This document shows, one piece after another, positions 11,107-20,596 of a stretch of DNA of 64,000 bases (position 1 is its first letter; each line of letters begins with the position of its first letter). The position numbers and the translations under genes were made by a program. This DNA comes from JAFECT01 sp035551675 (GTDB lineage Bacteria; Pseudomonadota; Alphaproteobacteria; Caulobacterales; Caulobacteraceae). The stretch spans positions 1 through 64,000 of the forward strand of contig DASZMV010000082.1 of NCBI GenBank assembly GCA_035551675.1, given 5' to 3'. The notes beneath the pieces were generated by a model. That model searched no databases. It was not told the DNA's origin and saw only the letters and a list, made by a program, of their open reading frames with translations.

Positions 11107-11646
11107 ATGCGTCACGCCATGCTCAGCCTCGCCGTCGCGGCCCTGGCCGCCGCCCTGGCCCTCAGCGCGCCGGGCAAGAGCCTCGCGGGCGACCCCTACG
11201 CCTACGGCACCTACGAGACCGGCTACGACACAGGCTGGTACGGGGATGGCGGCTGGTATGACGACGTGCGACGCGACGGCAACGTCTTCTACAACGCCTA
11301 CAACAGCTACGACGGCTATTACCGCCATCGCTACGGCGGCTATTGGGAGCGGCCCTACGACGGCTATGGCTATGGTTACGGCTACGGCTATGGCTGCGAC
11401 GAGTGCGGCGGCTACGGCTACGGCGGCTATGGCTACGGCGACGGCGGCTATGGCTATGGCTATGGCGACGAGGGCTATGGCGACGGGGGCTATTACGGCG
11501 GCTCCGGCTATCCGCGCCGCAACGGCAAAGTCTACTACTCCAACTACGGCAACTACGACCCCTCGCACCGCGAGATCAGGCGCGACCGCCGGCGCATCGA
11601 GTGCGAGGCCGATGGCGGGCGTTTCTACGCGGGCCGCTGCTTCTGA
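11107..11646 (+). CDS. Secreted Gly/Tyr-rich repeat protein of unknown function
   Basis: An ATG at 11107 has a GGGAGG ribosome site directly upstream, which I prefer to the earlier ATG at 11077. The 179-aa product begins with a signal peptide ending around S-L-A-G. About residues 80-140 are almost entirely Gly, Tyr and Asp in G-Y-G-Y/G-D-G-G-Y units, interrupted by one C-D-E-C pair. The end, C-E-A-D-G-G-R-F-Y-A-G-R-C-F, holds two more cysteines and looks like a small structured cap. Such composition suggests an extracellular low-complexity, perhaps adhesive or matrix-like, protein. I do not recognise a named family. Confidence 0.7.
   Translation: MRHAMLSLAVAALAAALALSAPGKSLAGDPYAYGTYETGYDTGWYGDGGWYDDVRRDGNVFYNAYNSYDGYYRHRYGGYWERPYDGYGYGYGYGYGCDECGGYGYGGYGYGDGGYGYGYGDEGYGDGGYYGGSGYPRRNGKVYYSNYGNYDPSHREIRRDRRRIECEADGGRFYAGRCF
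11362..11506 (+). repeat. In-gene GGCTAY hexamer repeat coding for Gly-Tyr units
   Basis: Imperfect repeats of GGCTAT/GGCTAC/GGCGAC run through the middle of the secreted Gly/Tyr-rich gene. They stay in frame and encode G-Y and G-D pairs. The array is coding and could change length by slippage. Confidence 0.75.
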
Positions 11647-11866
11647 CGCCTCGATCGACGTGCTTCGGCCGGCGCTGGGCAAACAACCGCCAAGCTCTCG
11701 TTAAGCTTGCGTGCGCTGTGCGGTCGACCGCACGGCGTGGCTTTTGTTGTCGCAGTCGTGGGGCCTCGAGAGGCTGCACACAGGCCTGTACGGCCAAGTT
11801 CTAAATTCCGCCACATAGCTTGCCGATCAGCAACCATCAGCGGCGTCCATTCGGGGGATCTGAGTT

Positions 11867-12052
11867 TTGTCCCAACACAACATCATCGGCAGCGAAGCGT
11901 TCGAAGGGCACAAGATCGTCCAGATCCGCCGCTATCCGCCCCGCGGGGCGACCTGGAAGACCTATGCCGTCGCGTCGATGGTGGGCGGAGGGATGCTGTT
12001 CGCCCTGGCGGCGGGGGCGATCTACGCCGCGCAGAACCTGTTGGTTCGCTAG
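11867..12052 (+). CDS. Small single-pass membrane protein
   Basis: A 61-codon frame starts with TTG at 11867, with a GGGGGA site about 10 bases upstream. A polar N-terminal half (with Y-P-P-R-G-A-T-W-K) leads to one hydrophobic segment at about residues 33-55 and a short L-L-V-R tail. It sits alone between the secreted repeat protein and clpB, with which it is convergent. I do not recognise a family; the ribosome site and clean topology argue that it is real. Confidence 0.55.
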   Translation: MSQHNIIGSEAFEGHKIVQIRRYPPRGATWKTYAVASMVGGGMLFALAAGAIYAAQNLLVR

Positions 12053-12071
12053 GCCGAGCGCTCGCGCATCG

Positions 12072-12107
12072 AGTTCCTCCCCTACGCGCTTCGCGCGGGG
12101 AGGAACT
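12072..12107. terminator. Bidirectional hairpin between the small membrane gene and clpB
   Basis: AGTTCCTCCCC pairs perfectly with GGGGAGGAACT across a loop that itself contains CGCGC/GCGCG. It lies between the two convergent stop codons, so one structure can serve both transcripts. No strong T-tract is present on either side. Confidence 0.6.
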
Positions 12108-12115
12108 GTCGCAGG

Positions 12116-14698
12116 TCAGTGCACCCTGGCCTTGCCGATCTTCAGGCCGTCGCCCTCCGTCGAGGCCGCGATGACATCGCCTTCCGCGAGTGAGCCTTCC
12201 AGCAACAGCCGCGCAATCGGATCGACCAGCTCCTTCTGGATTACCCGTTTCAAGGGACGCGCACCGTAGACCGGGTCGTAGCCGCGCTCGCCCAGCCAGT
12301 TCATCGCGCCGGCGTCGAGCGAGATCGCCATGCGCCGGTCCGCCAGCAGCTTCTCCACCCGGTCGAGCTGGATTTTCACGATCGAGCCCATCTGGGCGCG
12401 GCCCAGGCGGTGGAACAGGATGATCTCGTCGATCCGGTTCAGGAGCTCGGGCCGGAAGTGGCGGCGCACCACGTCCATCACCTGCGGCCGCACGTCCTCG
12501 ACGGTCTCACCCTCCTGAAGGCCCGCGAGATATTCGGCGCCCATGTTGGAGGTCATGACGATGATGGTGTTGCGGAAATCGACCGTGCGGCCCTGGCCGT
12601 CGGTCAGCCGGCCGTCGTCGAGCACTTGCAGGAGGACGTTGAATACGTCCGGGTGCGCCTTCTCGATCTCGTCGAACAGCACGACCTGGTAGGGCCGCCG
12701 GCGCACGGCTTCGGTGAGCGCGCCGCCTTCGTCGTAGCCGACGTAGCCCGGAGGCGCGCCGATCATGCGCGAAACCGAATGCTTTTCCATGTACTCGCTC
12801 ATGTCGAGGCGCGTCACCGCGCTCTCGTCGGCGAACAGGAACTCGGCCAGCGCCTTGGTCAGTTCGGTCTTGCCCACGCCGGTCGGACCCAGGAACAGGA
12901 ACGAACCGATGGGACGTGACGGGTCGTGCAGGCCTGCGCGGGCGCGGCGCACCGCGTCGGAGACGGCCGCCAGCGCCTCTTCCTGACCGACGACGCGCTG
13001 ACGCAGCGCATCTTCCATGCGCAGCAGCTTTTCGCGCTCGCCCTCGAGCATCTTTTCCACCGGCACGCCGGTCCAGCGCGAGACGACGGCGGCGACCTGC
13101 TGGTCGTCGACGACCTCTGGCGTGAGCGGATCGGCCTGGGCGGCTTCTTCGGCGGTTTTGAGTTGGCGTTCGATGTCAGGGATCTGGGCGTACTGGATCT
13201 CGCCCGCGCGGGCGAAGTCGCCGCGACGCTGGGCGTCGCCCAGTTCCGCGCGCAGGCGGTCCAGGGTTTCGCGCAGTTGCGCCGACTGGCCGACCTTTTC
13301 CTTTTCCGCCTTCCAGCGCGCGGTCATCTCCGCGGACTCGGCCTCGAGCTCCTTCAGTTCCACATCGAGTTTTTCGAGGCGGGCCTTGGACGCCGCATCG
13401 GTCTCGCGCTTCAGCGCCTCGCGTTCGATCTTCAACTGCACCGCGCGACGGTCGATCTCATCCAGCGCCTCGGGCTTGGAATCGACCTGCATGCGCACGC
13501 GCGAAGCGGCCTCGTCGATCAGGTCGATGGCCTTGTCGGGAAGGAAGCGGTCGGTGATGTAGCGGTTCGAGAGCGTCGCGGCCGACACGATGGCGTTGTC
13601 GGAGATGCGCACCCCGTGGTGTAGTTCGTATTTTTCCTTCAGCCCGCGCAGGATCGAGATGGTGTCCTCGACCGAGGGCTCGTTCACGAACACCGGCTGG
13701 AACCGGCGCGCGAGCGCGGCGTCCGCCTCGACGTGCTTGCGGTATTCGTCGAGCGTGGTCGCGCCGACGCAATGCAGTTCGCCCCGCGCCAGCGCGGGCT
13801 TCAGCAGGTTCGACGCGTCCATCGCGCCGTCGCTCTTGCCGGCGCCGACGAGCGTGTGCATCTCGTCGATGAACAGGATGATGCCACCCTCGGCGGCCAT
13901 GACTTCGTTCAGCACCGCCTTCAAGCGCTCTTCGAACTCGCCGCGGTATTTCGCGCCGGCGATCAGCGCGCCCATGTCGAGCGCCAGGACCTTCTTGTCC
14001 TTCAGCCCCTCGGGCACGTCGCCGTTGACGATGCGCGCGGCCAGACCCTCGACGATGGCGGTCTTGCCGACGCCGGGTTCGCCGATCAGCACGGGATTGT
14101 TCTTGGTGCGGCGCGACAGCACCTGGATGGTGCGGCGGATTTCTTCGTCGCGGCCGATCACCGGGTCGATCTTGCCGTCGCGCGCGGCCTGGGTCAGGTC
14201 GCGGGCGTAGCGCTTCAGCGCGTCGTAGGCGTCTTCGGCCGAGGCGCTGTCGGCGGTCTTGCCCTTGCGCAGGGACTTGGCCGCCGCTTCGAGCGCGGAC
14301 GCGTTCACGCCCGCCTTCTTCAGCACGGCGGCGGCGTCGCCGCCTTCCTTGGCGATGGCGACGAGCAGGCGCTCGGTGGTGACGAAGGCGTCGCCCGCGG
14401 ACTTCGCATCGTCCTCGGCCACGGCGAACACGCGCGCCATTTCGGGCTTCAGGTAGAGGCCGCCGGAGCCGCCTTCGACGGTCGGCAGCTTGGCGATCAG
14501 CGCGTCGGTCTCGCGCACGGCGACGTCGGGCTGGCCGCCGGCTTCCTGGATCAGGGCGCGCGACAGGCCGTCACGCTCCTCCAGCAGCACCTTCAACAGG
14601 TGCTCAGGGCCGAGATGCTGGTGCCGGCGCGCGAGCGCCAGGGATTGGGCCGACTGGATCGCCTGCTTGGCGCGGTCGGAATAGAGGTCGAGATTCAT
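12116..14698 (-). CDS. clpB: ATP-dependent chaperone ClpB (disaggregase)
   Basis: A hexameric AAA+ disaggregase that pulls proteins out of aggregates together with DnaK/DnaJ/GrpE. In order it has the Clp N-domain (residues 1-150), AAA-1 with Walker A G-E-P-G-V-G-K-T at about 205, a long coiled middle domain (about 400-540, rich in E/K/L) and AAA-2 with G-P-T-G-V-G-K-T at about 605. The middle domain separates ClpB from ClpA/ClpC. Length (860 aa) is standard. It lies on the same strand as prfA, prmC and DUF4167, a usual alphaproteobacterial neighbourhood. A sigma-32-like promoter is visible about 75 bases upstream. Confidence 0.98.
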   Translation of the reverse strand: MNLDLYSDRAKQAIQSAQSLALARRHQHLGPEHLLKVLLEERDGLSRALIQEAGGQPDVAVRETDALIAKLPTVEGGSGGLYLKPEMARVFAVAEDDAKSAGDAFVTTERLLVAIAKEGGDAAAVLKKAGVNASALEAAAKSLRKGKTADSASAEDAYDALKRYARDLTQAARDGKIDPVIGRDEEIRRTIQVLSRRTKNNPVLIGEPGVGKTAIVEGLAARIVNGDVPEGLKDKKVLALDMGALIAGAKYRGEFEERLKAVLNEVMAAEGGIILFIDEMHTLVGAGKSDGAMDASNLLKPALARGELHCVGATTLDEYRKHVEADAALARRFQPVFVNEPSVEDTISILRGLKEKYELHHGVRISDNAIVSAATLSNRYITDRFLPDKAIDLIDEAASRVRMQVDSKPEALDEIDRRAVQLKIEREALKRETDAASKARLEKLDVELKELEAESAEMTARWKAEKEKVGQSAQLRETLDRLRAELGDAQRRGDFARAGEIQYAQIPDIERQLKTAEEAAQADPLTPEVVDDQQVAAVVSRWTGVPVEKMLEGEREKLLRMEDALRQRVVGQEEALAAVSDAVRRARAGLHDPSRPIGSFLFLGPTGVGKTELTKALAEFLFADESAVTRLDMSEYMEKHSVSRMIGAPPGYVGYDEGGALTEAVRRRPYQVVLFDEIEKAHPDVFNVLLQVLDDGRLTDGQGRTVDFRNTIIVMTSNMGAEYLAGLQEGETVEDVRPQVMDVVRRHFRPELLNRIDEIILFHRLGRAQMGSIVKIQLDRVEKLLADRRMAISLDAGAMNWLGERGYDPVYGARPLKRVIQKELVDPIARLLLEGSLAEGDVIAASTEGDGLKIGKARVH

Positions 14699-14773
14699 TC
14701 AGTCCCCTCGGGAGGCGGAATCCCGCGGCATGGCTGGGCCCTTGCAATAAGCGGCCCGCCGCGGGTGCTCTCG

Positions 14774-14802
14774 ATGTAGGTGTGGCAGATGGGCCACACA
14801 AG
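14774..14802 (-). promoter_or_regulatory. Possible sigma-32 heat-shock promoter of clpB
   Basis: On the minus strand, CTTG (14802-14799) and CCTACAT (14780-14774) are 18 bases apart. The alphaproteobacterial heat-shock consensus is CTTG-N17/18-CYTATNT, so six of seven positions of the -10 box agree. The predicted start would leave a leader of about 70 bases. The spacer also holds an imperfect TGTGG/CCACA inverted repeat. Confidence 0.5.
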
Positions 14803-14818
14803 GCGGCCCGGTCGACGT

Positions 14819-15493
14819 TCAGGGCGTCCGCTCAAGCTCGATCAGGTCGAGGTTGGATTCCAGGTACGGCCACGGCATCGCCACGCGCCAGCGGCGTTCG
14901 TCGATCCGCTCCAGCACGCCGACGAAGTCGCGCTCGGGGTGCAGGCCGTAGGCGTTGGCGGCGGGTTCTTCGGCCAGCGAGACCGAGCCCAGCACCACCA
15001 TGCGCCGCTCGCTGTCAGGGAATAGCAGGCCGGAGGGGCGCTGCGAGCCGGTGACCTTTTCGAGCTTCAAGCCCTTGGGCGTCGCGCTGATGCGGCACTT
15101 GAACCAGCCGTAGGGCGTGAACGCCGGCATGCCGTAGACCTTGGCCCCCAGCTTGACGGTGCGGCAGCGATAGTCGCCGATCGGTGGAACGACGCCATCC
15201 CTGCCCGCCTGCGGATCGAGCAGTTCGCCCATGGCCGCGACATCGTCGGCGCGGCCGGAGACGCGCGCCTCGTTCAACGCTTGGGTCCAGGCTTCGCCCA
15301 GACGATCGAGCCGGCCGAGCTCGGCGGGCCGGATAATCGCGCGCCAGTCGAGCAGCACGGGCCCCGAGGGCGGCGCGGGCGGCGGCGGCGGCGGCGGTCC
15401 GACCGGTCCCGGCGGCGGTGCGGGCGGATAGCGCGGCACGGTCGTGCAGGCCGCGAGCAGCAGCAGCGCGAGGCAGGCGGCGATCCGGCGCAT
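14819..15493 (-). CDS. DUF4893 lipoprotein
   Basis: Starting at 15493 (GGGAGG just upstream) gives a lipoprotein signal with lipobox L-L-A-A-C-T at residues 14-19; the longer reading frame would bury the signal. After the cysteine comes a striking Pro-rich linker (about residues 23-45) and then a globular part containing D-Y-R-C-R-T-V-K-L-G and Y-G-W-F-K-C, the two-cysteine pattern I associate with DUF4893. The family's function is unknown; a periplasmic, membrane-tethered role is inferred from the signal. The gene lies between a CDF transporter and clpB on the same strand, but the 120-base gap before clpB contains a promoter-like site. Confidence 0.75.
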   Translation of the reverse strand: MRRIAACLALLLLAACTTVPRYPPAPPPGPVGPPPPPPPAPPSGPVLLDWRAIIRPAELGRLDRLGEAWTQALNEARVSGRADDVAAMGELLDPQAGRDGVVPPIGDYRCRTVKLGAKVYGMPAFTPYGWFKCRISATPKGLKLEKVTGSQRPSGLLFPDSERRMVVLGSVSLAEEPAANAYGLHPERDFVGVLERIDERRWRVAMPWPYLESNLDLIELERTP

Positions 15494-15559
15494 GGGCCCT
15501 CCCGAGGCTGCAGGTTTCGCGTCCGTCATAGACCAATCCCGCGACAAACGCGCGTCCGG

Positions 15560-16585
15560 CTAAGCGTGAGCATGCAGCTGGCGGCAGTCGATCATGCCGT
15601 CGGTTTCAACCTGCAGCGTCGCGTGGGCGATGCCGAACTCGCGGTTCAGGGTATCGCAGACGGCTTGCAGGAACGCGTCGTCCGCCCCGCCGGGGCGCAC
15701 CAGGTGCGCGGTCAGCGCCACCTCGGTGGTCGACAGCGGCCAGACGTGGAGGTCGTGAACCTCGGTGACCCCCGGACGCCGGGCCAAGCAGTCGCGCACG
15801 GCGTCGGGGTCGATGCCGCGCGGCACGGCGTCCATGGCGAGCGACAGGGCTTCCTTCAGAAGATCCCAGGTTCCGAACAGCACCACCACGACAACGACGA
15901 GGCTGGCCAACGGATCGATCCAGGCGAGGCCGGTGACATAGATCATCGCGCCCGCGGCGATGACGCCCACCGACACCACCGCGTCGCCCATCATGTGCAC
16001 GAAGGCGGCTCGCACGTTCGCGTCGCTGTTGCGGTCGCGCAGGAACAGCATGGCGGTGAGCAGATTGATCACCAGGCCCGCGGCTGCGACGCCCATGATC
16101 ACGCCCGATTGCGGCGAGGCGGGTTGGCCGAAGCGGTGGATGGCCTGCGCCGCGATCAGGCCGGACGCGAACACCAGAGCGACCGCATTGGCGAGCGCGG
16201 CCAGCACCGTCGCCTTGCCCCAGCCGTAGGTGCGCCGGCCCTTCGCCGGGCGCCGGGCCAACCACACCGCGACGCCCGCCATGGCGAGGCCCAGCACGTC
16301 GGAAAGATTATGTCCCGCGTCGGCGAGCAGCGCGGTCGAGCTGCCGAAAAAGCCGGCGACCGCCTCGATGACCACGAAGGTCAGGTTCAGGCCGATGCCG
16401 ATCAGCCAGCGCGGGTCGTTGGCGCCGGCGGAACCGTGATGATGGTGATGATGGCCGCGGCCGCCGTGCGGATGGCCATGCCCATGCGAGCCGTGATCGT
16501 GCGAGCCATGCCCGTCCGATTCATGATCGTGATGATCATGCGCGTGGTCGTGACTGTCATGGTCGTGGTTGGAAGCCGAGGTCAT
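15560..16585 (-). CDS. Cation diffusion facilitator metal exporter with His-rich N-terminus
   Basis: A CDF-family proton antiporter, expected to move Zn2+, Co2+ or Cd2+ out of the cytoplasm. Residues 8-50 are extraordinarily rich in His and Asp (H-D-H-D, H-G-H-G, and a run of six His), a likely metal buffer. Six membrane helices follow, with the paired metal-site motifs D-A-G-H-N-L-S-D (helix 2, near residue 88) and H-M-M-G-D (helix 5, near 192). A C-terminal cytoplasmic domain begins around residue 245. Length (341 aa) and motifs match the ZitB/CzcD branch. No regulator lies beside it. Confidence 0.92.
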   Translation of the reverse strand: MTSASNHDHDSHDHAHDHHDHESDGHGSHDHGSHGHGHPHGGRGHHHHHHGSAGANDPRWLIGIGLNLTFVVIEAVAGFFGSSTALLADAGHNLSDVLGLAMAGVAVWLARRPAKGRRTYGWGKATVLAALANAVALVFASGLIAAQAIHRFGQPASPQSGVIMGVAAAGLVINLLTAMLFLRDRNSDANVRAAFVHMMGDAVVSVGVIAAGAMIYVTGLAWIDPLASLVVVVVVLFGTWDLLKEALSLAMDAVPRGIDPDAVRDCLARRPGVTEVHDLHVWPLSTTEVALTAHLVRPGGADDAFLQAVCDTLNREFGIAHATLQVETDGMIDCRQLHAHA

Positions 16586-16639
16586 GGGCGAACCCTAGGA
16601 CGTAAGACCTTACCCCGGCCTATCCGATACGGCGAAGCC

Positions 16640-17593
16640 TCAGGCTTCTTCCTCAGCGGCCTCGACCGACGGGCTTTCTTCCTCGGTGCGACGACGGCGC
16701 GGGGCGCGACGCGGACGCTCCTCGGTCGTCGCTTCCGGCGACGCCGGGGCGGCCGCCGGTTGAGATTGAGCCTGAGGCGCCGCGGTGGCCGGCCGGAGGA
16801 AAGCGGGCAGATGCTCGTCGCGCGGATCGGGTTCGCGCGGCGTCTCGGCCTGCGGCTGCTCGCCACGCGGTTCGATCACCGCGAGCGGATCGGCGTTGGC
16901 GCCGGCCGGCTGGTTGTTGTCGCGGTCGCGACGGCGTTCGAAGCGCTCGCGGCGGCCTTCACGACGTCCGCCTTCGCGCTGTTCGCCACCTTCGCGAGGG
17001 GCGTTGTCGCGGGGCGCGTTGTCGCGAGATGCGTTGTCGCGAGATGCGTTGTCTCTGGGTGCGCCGAAATCGCGCTGCGGGCGCGCGTCGTTGAACTCGC
17101 GGTTCTCGCGCGGTTCGCGGTTCTCGCTGCGATAGTCGTCGCGATCGCGGCGATAGTCGCCGTTGTTGTTGTCACGATTGCCGTTGTCGCCCTCGCCGCC
17201 ATCGGAGGGTTGCCCCTCGTCGCCCATGGCTTCGGCGCCAGACTCGTCTTCGAAGTCGATGTCGAAGCCGGACGCGAACGCGTCGCGCGCGGCGATCTCG
17301 GACACCGGCCGTTGCGGCTGCAGGGTGCGCAGGACGCGGAAGTAATGTTCGGCGTGCTGCAGGTAGTTTTCCGCGAGCACCCGGTCGCCCGAGGTGAAGG
17401 CGTCGCGCGCGAGCTGCTGATAGCGCTCGTAGACGTGCTGCGCGTTGCCGCGAATCTTCATGTTTTCGGGGCCGTTCGATTCGAACGCGCGGTTCGGATT
17501 GTTTCCGCCGCCGCCGCCGCCACCACCGCTGCCGCCGCTGCCGGGTTTCCGGTTGCGACCGCGTTGCCGTTTCATGCCTCTGAAATCTCTCAT
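16640..17593 (-). CDS. DUF4167 protein (alphaproteobacterial, downstream of prmC)
   Basis: The N-terminus M-R-D-F-R-G-M-K-R-Q-R-G-R-N-R-K followed by a poly-Gly stretch and the block E-N-M-K-I-R-G-N-A-Q-H-V-Y-E-R-Y marks the DUF4167 domain (about residues 1-95). The rest is low-complexity: Asp/Asn/Arg-rich, with a pentapeptide repeat R-D-N-A-S/P, then Pro/Ala/Glu-rich. The basic, disordered composition suggests a nucleic-acid or ribosome-associated role, but no function is established that I know of. Its position after prfA-prmC is conserved in the class. Confidence 0.85.
   Translation of the reverse strand: MRDFRGMKRQRGRNRKPGSGGSGGGGGGGGNNPNRAFESNGPENMKIRGNAQHVYERYQQLARDAFTSGDRVLAENYLQHAEHYFRVLRTLQPQRPVSEIAARDAFASGFDIDFEDESGAEAMGDEGQPSDGGEGDNGNRDNNNGDYRRDRDDYRSENREPRENREFNDARPQRDFGAPRDNASRDNASRDNAPRDNAPREGGEQREGGRREGRRERFERRRDRDNNQPAGANADPLAVIEPRGEQPQAETPREPDPRDEHLPAFLRPATAAPQAQSQPAAAPASPEATTEERPRRAPRRRRTEEESPSVEAAEEEA
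17001..17060 (-). repeat. Four tandem 15-bp units inside the DUF4167 gene
   Basis: Units beginning GCGTTGTC recur every 15 bases (17001, 17016, 17031, 17046); the middle two are identical. They encode the pentapeptide R-D-N-A-S/P on the minus strand, so copy-number change would keep the frame. Confidence 0.85.
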
Positions 17594-17810
17594 TCACTCA
17601 AACCGATGTTTGAAGCCGGCGCTCCCACAGGCCGGCGCGTGCAGCTCGACGGGCGGGGAAAAGCTCCGCTTGCGTATCTAGAGCCGCTGTTCGTCTACCG
17701 CCCCGGTCTGCAGGATTGTTAGCGATCCTGCGCCGCAAGCCCCTGTCCACCGGAACCTCTATTCGATGAGGAATCGAAAGCCCGGCGATGTGGGTGGAGA
17801 CGGCTATGAC
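17594..17810 (-). other. Spacer between prmC and DUF4167 with one hairpin
   Basis: This 217-base spacer contains a perfect 7-bp stem, GCAGGAT/ATCCTGC with an 8-base loop, at 17710-17731. No T-tract or convincing promoter boxes were found. It may separate DUF4167 from the prfA-prmC transcript. Confidence 0.4.
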
Positions 17811-18686
17811 TTAGCGACTCGCCGAGGCTTTTCCAAGACCTTTCTTACGCCCTGCGACCACCCGGTCCCGGTCGCCCAGGTCCTTGACCACGCCCACGTC
17901 CCAGCCGCCTTCCGCCTCGAAAAGGGTCTTGACCTCGCCGGCCTGGTTCCAGCCGATTTCCACAAGAAAAAGCCCGTCCGGCTTCAGCACCCGAAGAATC
18001 TGAGGGGCCAGCTCGCGGTACGCGCTCAGGCCGTCGACGCCCCCGTCCAGGGCCAAATGCGGCTCGTGATCCTTCACCTCGGGGTCCAGGTCCGGCATCT
18101 CGCCGGAACGGATATAGGGCGGGTTGGCGACCACCAGGTCAAAGCTCTCGTCGGCCAGGCCCTGGGTCCAGTCGGTGCGAAGGAAGGCCGCCCGCCCGCC
18201 GAGGCCGAGGTTGGCGGCGTTGTCCCGGGCGACCGCGAGCGCCTCCTCCGAGACGTCCACCCCCAGGCCCCTGGCGGCGGGTCGTTCGGCCAGGATCGAC
18301 AGTAGGATGGCGCCCGAGCCCACGCCGAGGTCGAGCACGGTGAAGGCGGCGAACTCCGGGTGCGCGTTCAGCGCCAGCTCGACCAGGGTCTCGGTTTCGG
18401 GACGCGGCGTCAGCACCGCGGGCGAGACGTTCAGCAGCAGTTTCCAGAATCCTTTGCGCCCGAGGATGCGCGCCACCGGCTCGCGCCGCGCGCGGCGTTC
18501 GACATAGTCCTCGAGCAGCCTGGCGTCGGCGTCCTGAAGCTCGCGGTGCGGATCGGCGATCACGTCCGTGCGCGTGACGTTGGCGGCGGCCTCGAGCAGC
18601 AGGCGCGCATCGATGGCGGGGCTGTCGACGCCCGCGGCCTTCAGACGCTTCTGGGCGCCGGTCCAGGCCTGGACGAGGGTGGTCAT
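17811..18686 (-). CDS. prmC: Release factor glutamine methyltransferase PrmC
   Basis: PrmC methylates the glutamine of the GGQ loop in release factors RF1 and RF2. The SAM-binding G-V-G-S-G motif is near residue 121 (D-L-G-V-G-S-G-A-I) and the catalytic N-P-P-Y is near residue 192. The N-terminal helical substrate-binding domain is present and the length (291 aa) is normal. The start overlaps the stop of the MOSC gene by four bases, so translation is probably coupled in a prfA-MOSC-prmC operon that places enzyme and substrate together. Confidence 0.96.
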   Translation of the reverse strand: MTTLVQAWTGAQKRLKAAGVDSPAIDARLLLEAAANVTRTDVIADPHRELQDADARLLEDYVERRARREPVARILGRKGFWKLLLNVSPAVLTPRPETETLVELALNAHPEFAAFTVLDLGVGSGAILLSILAERPAARGLGVDVSEEALAVARDNAANLGLGGRAAFLRTDWTQGLADESFDLVVANPPYIRSGEMPDLDPEVKDHEPHLALDGGVDGLSAYRELAPQILRVLKPDGLFLVEIGWNQAGEVKTLFEAEGGWDVGVVKDLGDRDRVVAGRKKGLGKASASR

Positions 18687-19446
18687 GGCGCAAACTCCAC
18701 ATCGTCGCCCAGCGCCAGATCGCCGCCGCGCTCGATCTCCACGTACACGCCGCAGAGCAGATGGTTGAACGCGGTGAACAGGGTCCCGGTCACATCCACG
18801 TCGCGTTCGCCGGAGGTTGGATCCACATGGGTCGCGAGACAGCGGGTGATGGTCTTGAACACGCGGCCCTCAGCTTGGCCGACACGGACGCGCTGACCGG
18901 GCGCCGCGTTCTCGACCCAGGCGGGCCAACCCTCGACATAGACATTGGCGCGAAAGCGCAGCGGATCGAGCGGGCGCGCGGCTCGCTCTGCGATCTCGCG
19001 CACGCTGGCGAGGTTGATGATCGAGACGTAGCCCTGCGGATGGTCCATGAAGCGATGTCCCGCCGGCGCCGCCAGCACGCGCAACGGCCCCGACGCGTCT
19101 TCACCCAGGAAATCGGTCAGCCAGGCGGCGAACGCATCGCGACCCTCCTGTTCAGACAGCCGCGCATCGAGTGGGGCGCATCCTGCCGCTTCGACCGAAA
19201 GCGTCGCGCTCGCTTCGTCGTAACGCGTACGCGCACGAGCCACCTTCGGGATCTTCGCGAGCACGGTGAAGCGCTGTTTTGAAATATGCGCCGGCGCCGA
19301 CGCATCGAAGCCGGACGGCCCGTCCTCCACTGCATAGAGACGATCGCACGGAAAATATTCCCGCGCGTTCAGACGCACGCGTTCGAGTGGTTCGGGCGTG
19401 AAGCCCTTGACCGGATGACGCGCAATGCGAACCGCGGCGCCGGCCA

Positions 19447-19447
<1 letters not shown>
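18683..19447 (-). CDS. MOSC-domain protein
   Basis: The N-terminal MOSC beta-barrel (about residues 1-110, starting R-I-A-R-H-P-V-K-G-F) is followed by the MOSC domain with the conserved cysteine in T-R-C-L-A-T-H-V-D-P. MOSC proteins handle molybdenum cofactor sulfur or reduce N-hydroxylated substrates (as in YiiM/YcbX and mARC), and the Cys is the expected Mo ligand. The gene is sandwiched between prfA and prmC with one- and four-base overlaps, so it is co-transcribed with translation termination genes. That placement looks like simple operon insertion rather than a shared function. Confidence 0.87.
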
Positions 19448-20520
<1,073 letters not shown>

Positions 20521-20596
20521 TTAGCAGTCCGTCGATAATTCTGCCCGCATCTAGCCTTGGTTCGCAACTTCGTCACGCCGTGTTAGGGCGGGAACC

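Noticed and set aside
11362..11506. Short-period repeats that could suggest a CRISPR or minisatellite locus
   Set aside because: The repeats are in frame within a secreted protein, lack spacers of constant length, and no cas gene is present.
15281..17722. 813-codon plus-strand frame across the CDF and DUF4167 genes
   Set aside because: It crosses three real minus-strand genes and their spacers and looks like reversed His- and Arg-rich coding sequence.
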